Part shown: one piece after another, positions 43,985-54,799 of the stretch
How the letters are laid out: every line of letters starts with the position of its first letter
Numbering within the stretch: the first letter of the stretch is position 1
NCBI RefSeq assembly: GCF_003434055.1
Contig: NZ_QVEX01000005.1
Span: 186,001-250,000, forward strand
Direction: 5' to 3'
Length of the DNA: 64,000 bases
Source of the DNA: Enterocloster aldenensis
GTDB taxonomy: Bacteria; Bacillota; Clostridia; Lachnospirales; Lachnospiraceae
The notes under the pieces: generated by a model
The model's database searches: none
Seen by the model: the letters and a program-made list of their open reading frames with translations, nothing else
What the model was told of the DNA's origin: nothing
Translations under genes and position numbers: made by a program

Positions 43985-44070
43985 ATTGTACCATGATACC
44001 AATTTTTATATCCTGTAATTGTACCTTGATTCATGATGGAACGGAATTAATTTCATACTTTCAGTACAAT
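43985..44070. promoter_or_regulatory. Repeated ATTGTAC motifs between the deaminase and creatininase genes
   Basis: ATTGTACC followed by -TGAT- occurs at 43985 and at 44018, exactly 33 bases (about three helix turns) apart; the reverse form GTACAAT is at 44064-44070. The same motif builds the palindrome upstream of pucR. Confidence 0.6.
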
Positions 44071-44138
44071 GCGGATTCCTTACTTTTATTATATACTTTT
44101 CATAAATAAAGGTATGGTTTTAGAAGGAGGTCACTTAT

Positions 44139-44903
44139 ATGAATACACGTTGGGATTTAATCAGGATGGAGAAAATGACATGGATGGATTTTGCACAGAA
44201 AACGGATTCTTTCATTATTCTTCCGGTTGGTTCCATGGAGCAGCATGGTCCGCATCTGCCGCTGAACGTAGACTCAGTCATAGCAGAAAATTTTTCATTC
44301 CGGTTAGCAGAAGAATTAGATGCCGTTGTTGCCCCTACCCTTAAGTATGGGTATAAATCAAAGCCTTTAAGCGGGGGCGGACCGCTGTTTCCTGGAACCA
44401 TTGATTTAAGCGGCCTGACACTGCAGACTAATATCATGGAACTGATTGATGAATTCTACAAGGATGGTTTTCGAAAGATCTTCATACTGAATGCCCATTT
44501 TGAAAATGAGGCATTTATTGTTGAGGCACTTGATATTGCTTCATCAAAATACGGGGATGACCTGCTTCTGATTACATCCAATTGGTGGGATCCCCTTCCT
44601 CAGGAAACCATTGATGCCGTCTTTGACCAGATACCATTTCCGGGATGGGCCCTGGAGCATGCTGCGGTCACGGAAACTTCCCTGATGATGTATTTTGCAC
44701 CTGATTTAGTTCATGAAGAACGGATGGTTGATACAAAAGGCGCCATACCTTGCTGTTATATCAAATATCCCATTGAAAAGGACACGATACCTGGTACCGG
44801 CGTTCTGGCAACTGCCTATTCTTCATCCGCGGAAAAGGGGAAAATTCTTTCAGACGCAGTGTTAAAGCGATTGATAGATATTTTAACTCCTTACTGTAGT
44901 TGA
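44139..44903 (+). CDS. Creatininase-family amidohydrolase
   Basis: A 254-residue protein whose metal ligands fall exactly at those of Pseudomonas creatininase: Glu34 and His36 (MEQHGPHLP), Asp45, His120 and Glu122 (NAHFEN). Trp150, Trp170 and His174 (PGWALEHAAVTETSLM) also match the substrate-site pattern with a four-residue offset. Creatininase interconverts creatinine and creatine. AAGGAGGTCACTTAT precedes the start. It faces a deaminase gene whose family includes creatinine iminohydrolase. Family members also act on formamides or other cyclic amides, so the substrate needs testing. Confidence 0.85.
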   Translation: MNTRWDLIRMEKMTWMDFAQKTDSFIILPVGSMEQHGPHLPLNVDSVIAENFSFRLAEELDAVVAPTLKYGYKSKPLSGGGPLFPGTIDLSGLTLQTNIMELIDEFYKDGFRKIFILNAHFENEAFIVEALDIASSKYGDDLLLITSNWWDPLPQETIDAVFDQIPFPGWALEHAAVTETSLMMYFAPDLVHEERMVDTKGAIPCCYIKYPIEKDTIPGTGVLATAYSSSAEKGKILSDAVLKRLIDILTPYCS

Positions 44904-44939
44904 AAAAGTCAGGCAGCTTATATGCCTGACTTTTTCAAC
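44899..44939. terminator. Terminator between the creatininase and tyrosine phenol-lyase genes
   Basis: GTTGAAAAAGTCAGGCA (44899-44915) and TGCCTGACTTTTTCAAC (44923-44939) make a perfect 17-base stem with a 7-base loop. A/T runs on both sides suit both directions; it covers the creatininase stop codon. Confidence 0.9.
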
Positions 44940-44978
44940 GCTTGATACCGGATAGCATGCCGGATGATGAAATGAACT

Positions 44979-46403
<1,425 letters not shown>

Positions 46404-47945
46404 TTATATAATGATTTTTTCATTTCTGTTAACTTTTTTGTCTTTCATCATGTACTGTTGCTCATAATCCCTGAGGGCTGAAATTGCCTGGCCTGAAAGG
46501 GGTATAATGGCAAGCATGTTAAAGATTGTCATTAATCCAACCCCTAAATCCCCCAGATCCCACACAAATGTGTATGCGGCAACCCCGCCTATAAAAAGCA
46601 TTGCCAGCGCAAACAGCTTATAGCCAGTCTGGGCTTTCCAGGTATCCCCGAAAATATAAGCCACATTACATCTTGCATAGTAAAGGATGCCGATAAAGGT
46701 TGAAAAACTGAACATGAACAGGATGATGGCTATAAAAACAACCCCGAACTTGCCCATATGATAATTCATGGCCGCCTGCAGCAGATCCATTCCCACCAGT
46801 CCCTCAATGGCCTCCCCGGGAGCCAGCAGCATGATGAATGCAGAACAGCTGCAGATTACCAGGGTATCGATGAATACTCCCAATGACTGGATCAGTCCCT
46901 GTTTCACAGGATGGCTGACTTCTGCAGCAGCGGCAGCACAGGATGCGGAACCGCTTCCTGCCTCATTGGAGAACAGACCCCTTTTTACCCCATTCATGAC
47001 CACTGCCCCAAGGCCGCCCCCAACAATGGGCTTTAACCCAAATGCCTGTGAAAAAATGTTATTAAGCACCACCGGCAAATAAGTAATATTTTTTAAGATA
47101 ATAAACAGTGTTATGGCAAAATACGCGCAGGCCATGACCGGAACCACTCTATCCAGGACCTTTACCGTGGCATTCTTCCTGAGTACAATCAGTGCAGACA
47201 TGACAACCAGGACAATCGTGGTAGCCAGCTGAGGAATACCAAATGCATTTTTAAAGGAGGATGTTACGGAATTGGCAACCACCTGGCTGATTCCTGCCCA
47301 GCACAGAAGGCCGGAAAATGCAAATGCCAGGCCCAGGAATGTGAATTTGCAGCCTCTTGTATAATAGGTCTGCTTGTCACTTGCAACATATTCAGCCTCA
47401 TTATGTACATCCTTTACAAAAATATCCTCCCGCTTAACCTTGGTAATAATCCTCATGCGGTCCATGAAATAGGCCGGACCTCCCCTAAACCCGCCATAAA
47501 GAGGATCCTTCTCTTTATAAATCTGAGCCAGGGTTGATTCAATAAAGGCGCTGGATGAGCCAATCAATGCCGACAGCCACATCCAAAAAACCGCTCCTGC
47601 CCCGCCAAAGGATATGGCGGCCACAACTCCTGCCAGGTTCCCCATGCCAACCCTGGTAGCGGTGGCAATAATCAGCGCCTGTAAGCCTGATATTGAACCC
47701 TTTTCATTACTGCTCTTTTTCTCCAGCGTAACCCTGACCATTTCCGGAAACAGCCGGAAGGGCAGAAACCGTGTCTTACAGGTAAAATAAATACCTGCAG
47801 GTATCAGGATAATAACCAGCAGCGATATGCCAAACCGGGTTTCTCCATTGGAAAACTCAAGGATAAACAAATCCCCCCATAAAAGTTCGTTCAATGATGT
47901 GATTACCTTCACAATCATCTGTAATATCCGCTCAAAAATAATCAT
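46404..47945 (-). CDS. AGCS-family alanine/glycine:sodium symporter-type transporter
   Basis: A 513-residue transporter with about eleven helices. AGCS hallmarks are KGSISGLQALIIATATRVGMGNLAGV, YGGFRGGPAYFMDRM and the C-terminal GLFSNEAGSGSASCAAAAAE. It imports amino acids with sodium. It lies 18 bases upstream of tyrosine phenol-lyase in the same direction, hence may carry tyrosine or a related amino acid. The start codon is almost touching a G-rich run; a second ATG nine codons later is possible. Confidence 0.85.
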   Translation of the reverse strand: MIIFERILQMIVKVITSLNELLWGDLFILEFSNGETRFGISLLVIILIPAGIYFTCKTRFLPFRLFPEMVRVTLEKKSSNEKGSISGLQALIIATATRVGMGNLAGVVAAISFGGAGAVFWMWLSALIGSSSAFIESTLAQIYKEKDPLYGGFRGGPAYFMDRMRIITKVKREDIFVKDVHNEAEYVASDKQTYYTRGCKFTFLGLAFAFSGLLCWAGISQVVANSVTSSFKNAFGIPQLATTIVLVVMSALIVLRKNATVKVLDRVVPVMACAYFAITLFIILKNITYLPVVLNNIFSQAFGLKPIVGGGLGAVVMNGVKRGLFSNEAGSGSASCAAAAAEVSHPVKQGLIQSLGVFIDTLVICSCSAFIMLLAPGEAIEGLVGMDLLQAAMNYHMGKFGVVFIAIILFMFSFSTFIGILYYARCNVAYIFGDTWKAQTGYKLFALAMLFIGGVAAYTFVWDLGDLGVGLMTIFNMLAIIPLSGQAISALRDYEQQYMMKDKKVNRNEKIII

Positions 47946-48030
47946 TCCCCCCTGTCATAATTTGTTTGTTTAACAATTTACGTCCATGATTTGTCTTTGC
48001 ATCTCTCCGCGGTTTTATGATGCGTGATGC

Positions 48031-48081
48031 GTGATGCATCACTTGTGATTCTTATTATACAGCATTTTAACCAATAGTCAA
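48031..48081 (-). promoter_or_regulatory. Promoter and operator of the AGCS-tpl operon
   Basis: Minus-strand TTGACT (48081-48076) and TATAAT (48059-48054), 16 bases apart. Directly downstream is the perfect palindrome GTGATGCATCAC (48031-48042), with two more GATGC copies before it (GATGCGTGATGC from 48019). This looks like a GntR-type operator at the transcription start. Confidence 0.7.
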
Positions 48082-48106
48082 GGGGGATTTTAAAATAATT
48101 TTGATA

Positions 48107-48172
48107 TTATGCACATCCTGTTATGCACATTCCCATAGTTTTATTGCATTTGACCCAAATGTGTAGTAGAAT
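48107..48172 (+). promoter_or_regulatory. Promoter region of the gntR gene
   Basis: TTGCAT (48144-48149), 17 bases, TAGAAT (48167-48172). Upstream is a direct repeat TTATGCACAT at 48107-48116 and 48121-48130. Confidence 0.5.
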
Positions 48173-48213
48173 AGGCGTAATTATGAAGGGAAGATGGTGG
48201 ATACGGAACGTCT

Positions 48214-48858
48214 ATGGCTGAAAACATTATAAAACTCACATTAAGTGAACAGATTTACAACATCTTAAAAGAGGACATCCTTGCAGGAACCATACCCCTT
48301 GGCGCCAAGCTCACGAACCGTGAGCTGCAGGAACGCTTTCAGGTTTCCTCCACTCCCATAAGGGATGCCATCAATAAGCTGAACCAGGATGGTCTGATTG
48401 GCGAGGTGACAAAAACCGGCGCCCAGCTGATCAGTTTTGATTTTGAATACTCCGGGGAGCTGAATGAATTCATCCTTGCCCTGTCCTGCCAGGCCGTGGC
48501 CCTTTCTGCGCGCAGCAGCCAAACCCGGCAGGTAACGGAGGAACTTTACCGCAACCTAAAAGCTATGGCCGAGGCCCAGGATGACGAGGCATATTTTGAC
48601 GCGGATTACCGCTTCCACAAGGCATTCTTTGATTACTGCGGCAACCGTTTCTTAAAGGAAACCTACAAGAGATACAACCTGATACGGTTCCTGCTGATGC
48701 GGCACGCGGTCCGCACCCTGGAGCACAGGACCTCCTCTATCCGGCAGCACAGGCTGATTACGGAAGCTTATGAGGATGGGGATTATAAGCTGGCGGAGAA
48801 GCTGACAGAGGAGCACTACCGGTATGGTGTGCATTTGATTGATGGGGAACCAGATTAA
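48214..48858 (+). CDS. GntR-family (FCD-type) transcriptional regulator
   Basis: A 214-residue regulator: winged helix at residues 10-75 (TNRELQERFQVSSTPIRDAINKL), then an all-helical FCD effector domain with the DADYRFHKAFFDYCGNRFL motif, whose Asp and His bind a metal. It is divergent from the AGCS-tpl operon and separated from it by the palindromic operator. It probably represses amino-acid breakdown until the substrate is present. Confidence 0.85.
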   Translation: MAENIIKLTLSEQIYNILKEDILAGTIPLGAKLTNRELQERFQVSSTPIRDAINKLNQDGLIGEVTKTGAQLISFDFEYSGELNEFILALSCQAVALSARSSQTRQVTEELYRNLKAMAEAQDDEAYFDADYRFHKAFFDYCGNRFLKETYKRYNLIRFLLMRHAVRTLEHRTSSIRQHRLITEAYEDGDYKLAEKLTEEHYRYGVHLIDGEPD

Positions 48859-48876
48859 TTCTGGGAATAGAGCTTC

Positions 48877-50265
48877 TTATTGCCTTACAGCCTCCGAAAT
48901 CCCTTCGCTAAATGTGGGATGGGGGAATATGGCCTTTGCCATGTCCTCCAGCGTCAGCTCATTGACAATGGCCACCGCAAACTGGCTAATCATATCCGTG
49001 GCCCTGGCACACATCATCTGGGCGCCCAGGATACAGTGGCTTTTGCTGTCCGCAACTACCTTTATGAAACCGCGCTCCTGTTGGGAGAGAAGGGATTTTC
49101 CATTGGCTGACATCAGGTATTTCCTGGTGATGACAGATATGCCCTTTTCCTTTGCCTCATCCACGGTGATTCCCACACAGCCGATTTCCGGACTGGTGTA
49201 GACACAGGAGGGGACGATATCCAGACGGATGCCCGCCTCCTCACCTGCCATATGGGCCACTGCGCTGCGCCCCTGGGCCGTGGCCGCATAGGCCAGCTGG
49301 ATGCCTCCGGCAACATCCCCAATGGCATATATGCCGGGAACGCTGGTTTCATGATTCCCATCCGTCACGATACGGCCGCGTTCCATTGCCATATCCTTGA
49401 TGTCCTGGCTGCTTTCCTCTGATATGAGCCCGCCTGTATAGGCCCTGCGGCCCGTGGCAATCAGGATGCCGTCAGCCGTAACCTCCCATGCCTTGTCCTT
49501 CTCCACGAACCGGCAGGCCAGTCCCCTGCCGTCCCCTGCCCTAAGGATTTCCTCCACCCTGGCGCCTGTATGGATGTCCGTACCCCGCTTTTTCAAAATC
49601 ATCTTAAGGTTCTGGGCTATTTCCTTGTCCATTCCGGGCAGGATGCGGTCCAGGGCCTCGATTACGGTCACAGGGTGTCCAAGGGAACTGTAGATTGAGG
49701 CAAATTCCATTCCAATCACACCGCCGCCTATGATGATTAAATGCCCGAACATGTCCTGCTTATCCAGCAGACCGTCGCTGGTCACCACCCCCGGCAGGTC
49801 TGCTCCTGGAATCGGAGGGCAGGCCGGCACAGAGCCCGTGGCAATCAGTATATGGTCAGTCTCCAGAAGGACCGGTTCACCGCTTTCCGACCGGACCGAT
49901 ACGTGGCAACGGTCCACTATTGTTCCTGTCCCACTGTAAACCGCAATTTTATTTGTCTTCATCAGGGCAGCGATTCCGGCCCTCAGCTGATTAATGACCT
50001 CCTGTTTGCGCTGCTGCACCATGGCCATGTCAACGGCTGCCTGGTCTGCCCGAAGGCCGATGGATGGCCCTGACTGAAGTTCATGATATAGTTCCGCTGT
50101 ATGCAGGATGGTCTTTGTGGGGATACATCCCCGGTTCAGGCAGGTCCCGCCAAGTTCACGGTTCTCCACCAGCGCCACCCTCATACCCTTCCTGGCCCCT
50201 TCAACCGCTGCCTCATACCCGCCCGGTCCTGCGCCTATAACCACCAGATTCCATCTGTCTGCCAT
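48877..50265 (-). CDS. lpdA: Dihydrolipoyl dehydrogenase
   Basis: A 462-residue flavoprotein disulfide reductase. FAD site GAGPGGYEAA at 11-20, redox disulfide Cys42/Cys47 (GGTCLNRGCIPTK), NAD site GGGVIGMEFASIYSSLG, and catalytic His449/Glu454 in HPTFSE. It reoxidises the lipoyl arm of GcvH (the L protein of glycine cleavage). It closes the glycine-cleavage cluster after the lipoate ligase gene. Confidence 0.9.
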   Translation of the reverse strand: MADRWNLVVIGAGPGGYEAAVEGARKGMRVALVENRELGGTCLNRGCIPTKTILHTAELYHELQSGPSIGLRADQAAVDMAMVQQRKQEVINQLRAGIAALMKTNKIAVYSGTGTIVDRCHVSVRSESGEPVLLETDHILIATGSVPACPPIPGADLPGVVTSDGLLDKQDMFGHLIIIGGGVIGMEFASIYSSLGHPVTVIEALDRILPGMDKEIAQNLKMILKKRGTDIHTGARVEEILRAGDGRGLACRFVEKDKAWEVTADGILIATGRRAYTGGLISEESSQDIKDMAMERGRIVTDGNHETSVPGIYAIGDVAGGIQLAYAATAQGRSAVAHMAGEEAGIRLDIVPSCVYTSPEIGCVGITVDEAKEKGISVITRKYLMSANGKSLLSQQERGFIKVVADSKSHCILGAQMMCARATDMISQFAVAIVNELTLEDMAKAIFPHPTFSEGISEAVRQ

Positions 50266-50327
50266 ATCATTAACCTCTCTTTCACTCCTGCTCTATATCC
50301 TGGCGCCAGGCGGCACCAGACCTTCTG

Positions 50328-51311
50328 TTACATGGATTCCTTTATGAGGGACAGGATGTCCTGTCTTATCCCGCCTTCTGTTCCCGCTTCTTTAACTGCC
50401 TCGCACATGGCATTCCCATCGTACGGACAGCCCTTTAGTCTCTCTGACAGATTCCCAATCAGTTCCTGGTCCATGGCATCGGAAAACACATTAACCTCCT
50501 GTATCCTGCCCCCGTCCACATGAAACTGCATCTGGATCCCGCCCCAGGCAAAGCGCTGCTCCATCTCATGTTCAAAAGGAATCTTCCTGCCGTATTTCCA
50601 CTGCCAGGATTCAAACTTTTCCGTCAGCGGGCCTATGGCATCCTCCGGGAGTTCCTTCTCTTCCATCTTCTCAGCAACCTGTCCATATACCTGGGAAAAT
50701 GCCTCCGCCAAAGCAGCCTTCACCCTGTCCACTGTCAGACCGGGACAGAACTCGTCCAGATTGGCCACCCTTGACTTTACAGAGGATACTCCTTTGGATT
50801 CCAGCTTTTCCCGCGGCACATTCAGGTATCTTGACATATTTTCCTTGTCAGCATGGACCAGCAGGGTCCCGTGATGGTAACAGCAGTCTCCTGTCTGGTA
50901 AAATGCATTGCCGGAAAATTTTCTCCCCTCAACCGTAATATCATTGCGCCCGGTTTTCTCTGCCTGGATTCCCAGCCTCCTGACTGCCTCCAGTATCACC
51001 TGCAGCTGGCGTTCCACGTCATAATCCGTTTTTCTTACAATAAATGTAAAATTCAGGTTGCCCAGGTCGTGGAACACTGCCCCGCCGCCTGAAAGCCTGC
51101 GCACCAGGTATCCTCCTTCTTCCTCAAGGAAATCCACCCTGCATTCCTTCCAGCAGTTCTGGTTCCTGCCAATCACCACCGTATGCCGGTTCTGCCACAG
51201 GAAAAGGATACAGGTTCCGTCAGGCACATGGTTGGTCATGTATTCCTCCATGGCCAGGTTCCTGTAAGGGTATGTATTATCTGTCTCCAGCCAGATCAGC
51301 CTGTTAATCAT
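50328..51311 (-). CDS. lplA: Lipoate-protein ligase A
   Basis: A 327-residue ligase: LVRRLSGGGAVFHDLGNLNFTFI is the lipoate-adenylate loop, followed by GRKFSGNAFYQTGDCCYHHGTLL and a C-terminal accessory domain. It attaches lipoate to Lys64 of GcvH. It lies between gcvPB and lpdA on the same strand, an unusual link to the operon. Confidence 0.9.
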   Translation of the reverse strand: MINRLIWLETDNTYPYRNLAMEEYMTNHVPDGTCILFLWQNRHTVVIGRNQNCWKECRVDFLEEEGGYLVRRLSGGGAVFHDLGNLNFTFIVRKTDYDVERQLQVILEAVRRLGIQAEKTGRNDITVEGRKFSGNAFYQTGDCCYHHGTLLVHADKENMSRYLNVPREKLESKGVSSVKSRVANLDEFCPGLTVDRVKAALAEAFSQVYGQVAEKMEEKELPEDAIGPLTEKFESWQWKYGRKIPFEHEMEQRFAWGGIQMQFHVDGGRIQEVNVFSDAMDQELIGNLSERLKGCPYDGNAMCEAVKEAGTEGGIRQDILSLIKESM

Positions 51312-51389
51312 TCTGCCTCCTTCCGCGCAAATACTCCGTATGGTATGTTACCCCATGACCTGCCAGTGCTTCCCGGCGTACATGACAGG

Positions 51390-51416
51390 GGCTATGTACC
51401 GGCGTTTTTACACCGG
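51390..51416. repeat. Palindromic repeat related to the one at 8946-9103
   Basis: CCGGCGTTTTTACACCGGG at 51398-51416 differs at two bases from CCGGCGTATTTACGCCGGG at 9067-9085; a CAGTG flank also recurs. It lies in the 190-base gap between lplA and gcvPB. Confidence 0.45.
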
Positions 51417-51501
51417 GCGCGGCCAGTGCCGCCCCATATCCCAGAAAACCTGCCCGGACAGCTTTCCCGGCTGCCCAGGCAGGTCTTCTATATTGGTCCG
51501 G

Positions 51502-52992
51502 TCAGCTTTCCCATGTGTACCGGAGCACCGGCTTACGCGCAGCCGTTACCTCATCCGGCCTTCCGATAGGCGTTGTGTGGGGTGCGCTGTGAAGTTCTCC
51601 CGGCGACGCCATGGCTGTCTCATATATCTTATGGAACACCTGGATGGCCTCATCCAGCGTCTCCTTTGACTCTGTCTCCGTGGGTTCCACCATCAGGGCC
51701 TCATGGACAATCAGCGGGAAGTACATGGTGGGCGGATGGATGCCGTAATCCAGCAGTGCCTTGGCTATATCCATGGCCGTGACGCCATTTTTGTGCTTCA
51801 TACCCTCCAGGCTCATGACGAACTCATGCATGCAGGTCTCATTGTAAGCCATGTCATATACATCAGAAAGTTTTACCTTCATGTAATTTGCATTTAATAC
51901 CGCATTGGAGGACGCCTCCCGTATCCCCTCCCTGCCAAGGCTCATGATATAGGTCAGGGCCTTTACGACCACCAGGAAATTGCCATAAAACTGCTTCACA
52001 TCCCCGATGGACTCGGGCGCCCGTTCAAAGATATACCGGGCCGGGGCCTTATCCCCTGCGCCGTCTCCTGTCTTATCTATAGCTGCCTCTCCTGCCGGAT
52101 CCGCCGCCACCCTGACCCCCGGCAGATACGGCATCAGGAATTCCTTACAGCCAACGGGGCCGCTGCCCGGTCCGCCGCCGCCATGAGGCGTGGAAAATGT
52201 CTTGTGCAGGTTCAGGTGTACCACGTCAAAGCCCATGTCTCCCGGGCGCACGATTCCCATGACCGCATTCAGGTTCGCGCCGTCATAGTAACACAGCCCG
52301 CCTGCCTCATGGACAATCCTTGTTATCTCCAGGATATTCTTATCAAACAATCCAACTGTATTGGGGTTGGTCAGCATAAGTCCTGCCGTGTCCTCCCCAA
52401 CCGCCGCCCTCAGCTGCTCCAAATCCACACACCCGTCTTCCCTGGACGGTATGCTGATTACTTCATAACCGCACATGGACGCGCTGGCCGGGTTGGTGCC
52501 GTGGGCTGAATCCGGGACAATGATCTTGGTACGTCTGTCATCCTTTCTGTGTACATGGTATGCCTTGATTAACAGCAGGCCGGTAAATTCCCCATGGGCG
52601 CCGGCCGCGGGCTGGAAGGTCATGGCGTCCATGCCTGTAATCTCGCAAAGATACTTCTCCGCCAGGTAAAGGACCTCCATGGAGCCCTGAAGCGTGTCTG
52701 CGGGCTGCAGCGGATGGACGCATCTGAATCCTTTCAGCGCAGCAGCCTCCTCATTGACTTTGGGGTTGTACTTCATGGTACAGGAACCCAGGGGGTAGAA
52801 CCCGTCATTCACGCCATGGGAGCGCTTTGCCAGCTGTGTGTAATGGCGGCTGATTTCATTTTCCGACATATGGGGCAGACGGGGGGGCGCCTCCCTTTTA
52901 TGTTCCCCATCCAGGGATACCCTGGGTACATCACACCCACGGATAAGGTTTAAGCCTCTTCCGGCCGAGCCCTTTTCAAATACAAGTTTCAT
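51502..52992 (-). CDS. gcvPB: Glycine dehydrogenase (decarboxylating) subunit 2
   Basis: A 496-residue C-terminal half of the P protein. The PLP-binding lysine is in VVHLNLHKTFSTPHGGGGPG; MTFQPAAGAHGEFTGLLLIKAY is another family segment. With subunit 1 it decarboxylates glycine and passes the aminomethyl group to GcvH. Start chosen at 52992, whose ATGA overlaps the stop of gcvPA. Confidence 0.95.
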   Translation of the reverse strand: MKLVFEKGSAGRGLNLIRGCDVPRVSLDGEHKREAPPRLPHMSENEISRHYTQLAKRSHGVNDGFYPLGSCTMKYNPKVNEEAAALKGFRCVHPLQPADTLQGSMEVLYLAEKYLCEITGMDAMTFQPAAGAHGEFTGLLLIKAYHVHRKDDRRTKIIVPDSAHGTNPASASMCGYEVISIPSREDGCVDLEQLRAAVGEDTAGLMLTNPNTVGLFDKNILEITRIVHEAGGLCYYDGANLNAVMGIVRPGDMGFDVVHLNLHKTFSTPHGGGGPGSGPVGCKEFLMPYLPGVRVAADPAGEAAIDKTGDGAGDKAPARYIFERAPESIGDVKQFYGNFLVVVKALTYIMSLGREGIREASSNAVLNANYMKVKLSDVYDMAYNETCMHEFVMSLEGMKHKNGVTAMDIAKALLDYGIHPPTMYFPLIVHEALMVEPTETESKETLDEAIQVFHKIYETAMASPGELHSAPHTTPIGRPDEVTAARKPVLRYTWES

Positions 52993-54356
52993 GAACCGCA
53001 CACCTCCTTATGCCTGCATTCACCGTGAAGCACGTTTCGGACAATGGATGCGGTTTCATCCATTTCCTCCCTGGTATTGACTTCCGTTGCGCACCAGAGT
53101 ATCTCCCTGTCAGACAGCTTAAGGCCCCCAAGGATTCCGTGTTCCTCAAGTGCGCGGAGGATATGGTTACTGTCCGTGCACCTGCCTTCAGGGCTGACTG
53201 TCACGAACTCATGGAAAAATTCCCGGTCATGCTTTGGTTCAAGTCCGGCTTCCTTTAACACATCCCTAAGATAATGTGCCTTGGACATACACTGGGCTGC
53301 GGCTTCTGCCATGCCGTCCGCGCCCATGGCCGTCATATACACCGAAGCAGTGAGGGCGCACCATGCCTGGTTGGAGCAGACATTGGAACTGGCCTTTTCC
53401 CTGCGTATATGCTGTTCACGGGCCTGGAGGGTCAGTACAAATGCCCTCTCGCCCTTATCATCCTTTGTCTCTCCAACGATACGGCCCGGAAGCTTCCTTG
53501 CCATGGCCGCGGTCGCTGCCATGAATCCCAGGTAGGGGCCCCCAAATGCCAGCGGCATGCCCAGGGGCTGACCGTCGCCCACCGCAATATCGGCGCCGTA
53601 CCCGGCAGGCGCCTTCATGATCCCCAGCGCCATGGGATTGCATCCCATGATATATTTGGCGCCTGCATCATGTACAATGCGGCCCAGAAGGTCCCCATCC
53701 TCCATATTGCCGAAGTAGTTTGGCTGCTGCACATAAAAGCAGGCTGCCTGGGCGTCCTCCTTCATCATGCGGGCCAGGGCATCTGCATCCGTGACACCAC
53801 ATTCCTCCGGCACAATGATTACTTTTGTATTGCTGCCAAAGCAGTATGTCTTAATCACCTCAATGACCCCGGGATTGGCTGCCCCGGAAACATAGACCGT
53901 GCTCCGCTTCCTGTCCCTGCACATGGCTGCTGCCTCGGCCGCTGCCGTTGCGCCGTCATAGATGGATGCATTGGATGCGTCCATGCCCGTCAGCTCGCAT
54001 ATCATGGTCTGGTACTCAAATATGGACTGGAGGATGCCCTGGCTGATTTCCGCCTGATAAGGCGTATAGGCAGTGACAAATTCCTCCTTGGATATCACGC
54101 TGGATACAATGGCCGGTATGTAATGGTTATAAGCACCTGCCCCGCGGAAGATGTGGCGGAACACCACGTTCTTGCCGGCTATGTCCTCCATCTTCCCGAT
54201 TACAGCCTGCTCGCTGAGACCCGGCATAAGATCCAGGCCGTCCTTCAGCTTTACCTCCTCCGGGATATGGGAAAACATTTCATCGAAACTGTTGAATCCT
54301 ATCTCACGAAGCATTTCCTGCTGCTCCTGCTTCGTATCAGGCACATACGTCCCCAT
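52989..54356 (-). CDS. gcvPA: Glycine dehydrogenase (decarboxylating) subunit 1
   Basis: A 455-residue N-terminal half of the P protein, with GAGAYNHYIPAIVSSVISKEEF near residue 71 and TGMDASNASIYDGATAAAEA near 127. It lacks the PLP lysine, which is in subunit 2. Overlaps gcvPB by four bases; GAAATGAGGTG lies upstream. Confidence 0.95.
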   Translation of the reverse strand: MGTYVPDTKQEQQEMLREIGFNSFDEMFSHIPEEVKLKDGLDLMPGLSEQAVIGKMEDIAGKNVVFRHIFRGAGAYNHYIPAIVSSVISKEEFVTAYTPYQAEISQGILQSIFEYQTMICELTGMDASNASIYDGATAAAEAAAMCRDRKRSTVYVSGAANPGVIEVIKTYCFGSNTKVIIVPEECGVTDADALARMMKEDAQAACFYVQQPNYFGNMEDGDLLGRIVHDAGAKYIMGCNPMALGIMKAPAGYGADIAVGDGQPLGMPLAFGGPYLGFMAATAAMARKLPGRIVGETKDDKGERAFVLTLQAREQHIRREKASSNVCSNQAWCALTASVYMTAMGADGMAEAAAQCMSKAHYLRDVLKEAGLEPKHDREFFHEFVTVSPEGRCTDSNHILRALEEHGILGGLKLSDREILWCATEVNTREEMDETASIVRNVLHGECRHKEVCGS

Positions 54357-54390
54357 AAGCTACACCTCATTTCTGGCGGAATGGATTATT

Positions 54391-54771
54391 TTAATCAAGG
54401 GTCTTGATGTATGCATCATAGGCCGGGGCATCCATCAGTTCTTCCGTATCCGTAATATGCTCCACTTTAATGAACCATGCCTCATAGGGCGCTTCATTAA
54501 TGGACTCAGGTGCGTCCAGAAGTCCTTCGTTAACCTCCGCCACAGTGCCTGTCACCGGTGAAAATACATCTGAAACAGCCTTCACGGATTCCACATCCGC
54601 AAACGTCTCACCTGCTTCCACCTCATCCCCTGCTTCCGGCAGGTTCACAAACACCAGGTCCCCCAGGGCATCCTGGGCATAATCGGTCAGGCCGATCAGG
54701 GCCGTCTCCTCGTCCAGCATCTTTACCCACTCGTGTGATTTTGCGTACTTTAAATCTTCCGGAATATTCAT
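54391..54771 (-). CDS. gcvH: Glycine cleavage system H protein
   Basis: A 126-residue lipoyl carrier. The lipoylated residue is Lys64 in [12 protein letters not shown]. It moves the aminomethyl group between P, T and L proteins. It lies between gcvT and gcvPA with AGGAGG upstream. Confidence 0.95.
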   Translation of the reverse strand: MNIPEDLKYAKSHEWVKMLDEETALIGLTDYAQDALGDLVFVNLPEAGDEVEAGETFADVESVKAVSDVFSPVTGTVAEVNEGLLDAPESINEAPYEAWFIKVEHITDTEELMDAPAYDAYIKTLD

Positions 54772-54799
54772 TCTTAATACCTCCTCAAATTTTCTGGTT

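Noticed and set aside
53274..54407. A 377-codon frame on the plus strand opposite gcvPA
   Set aside because: It is the antisense shadow of gcvPA, whose family identity is certain; no ribosome site or domain is seen.
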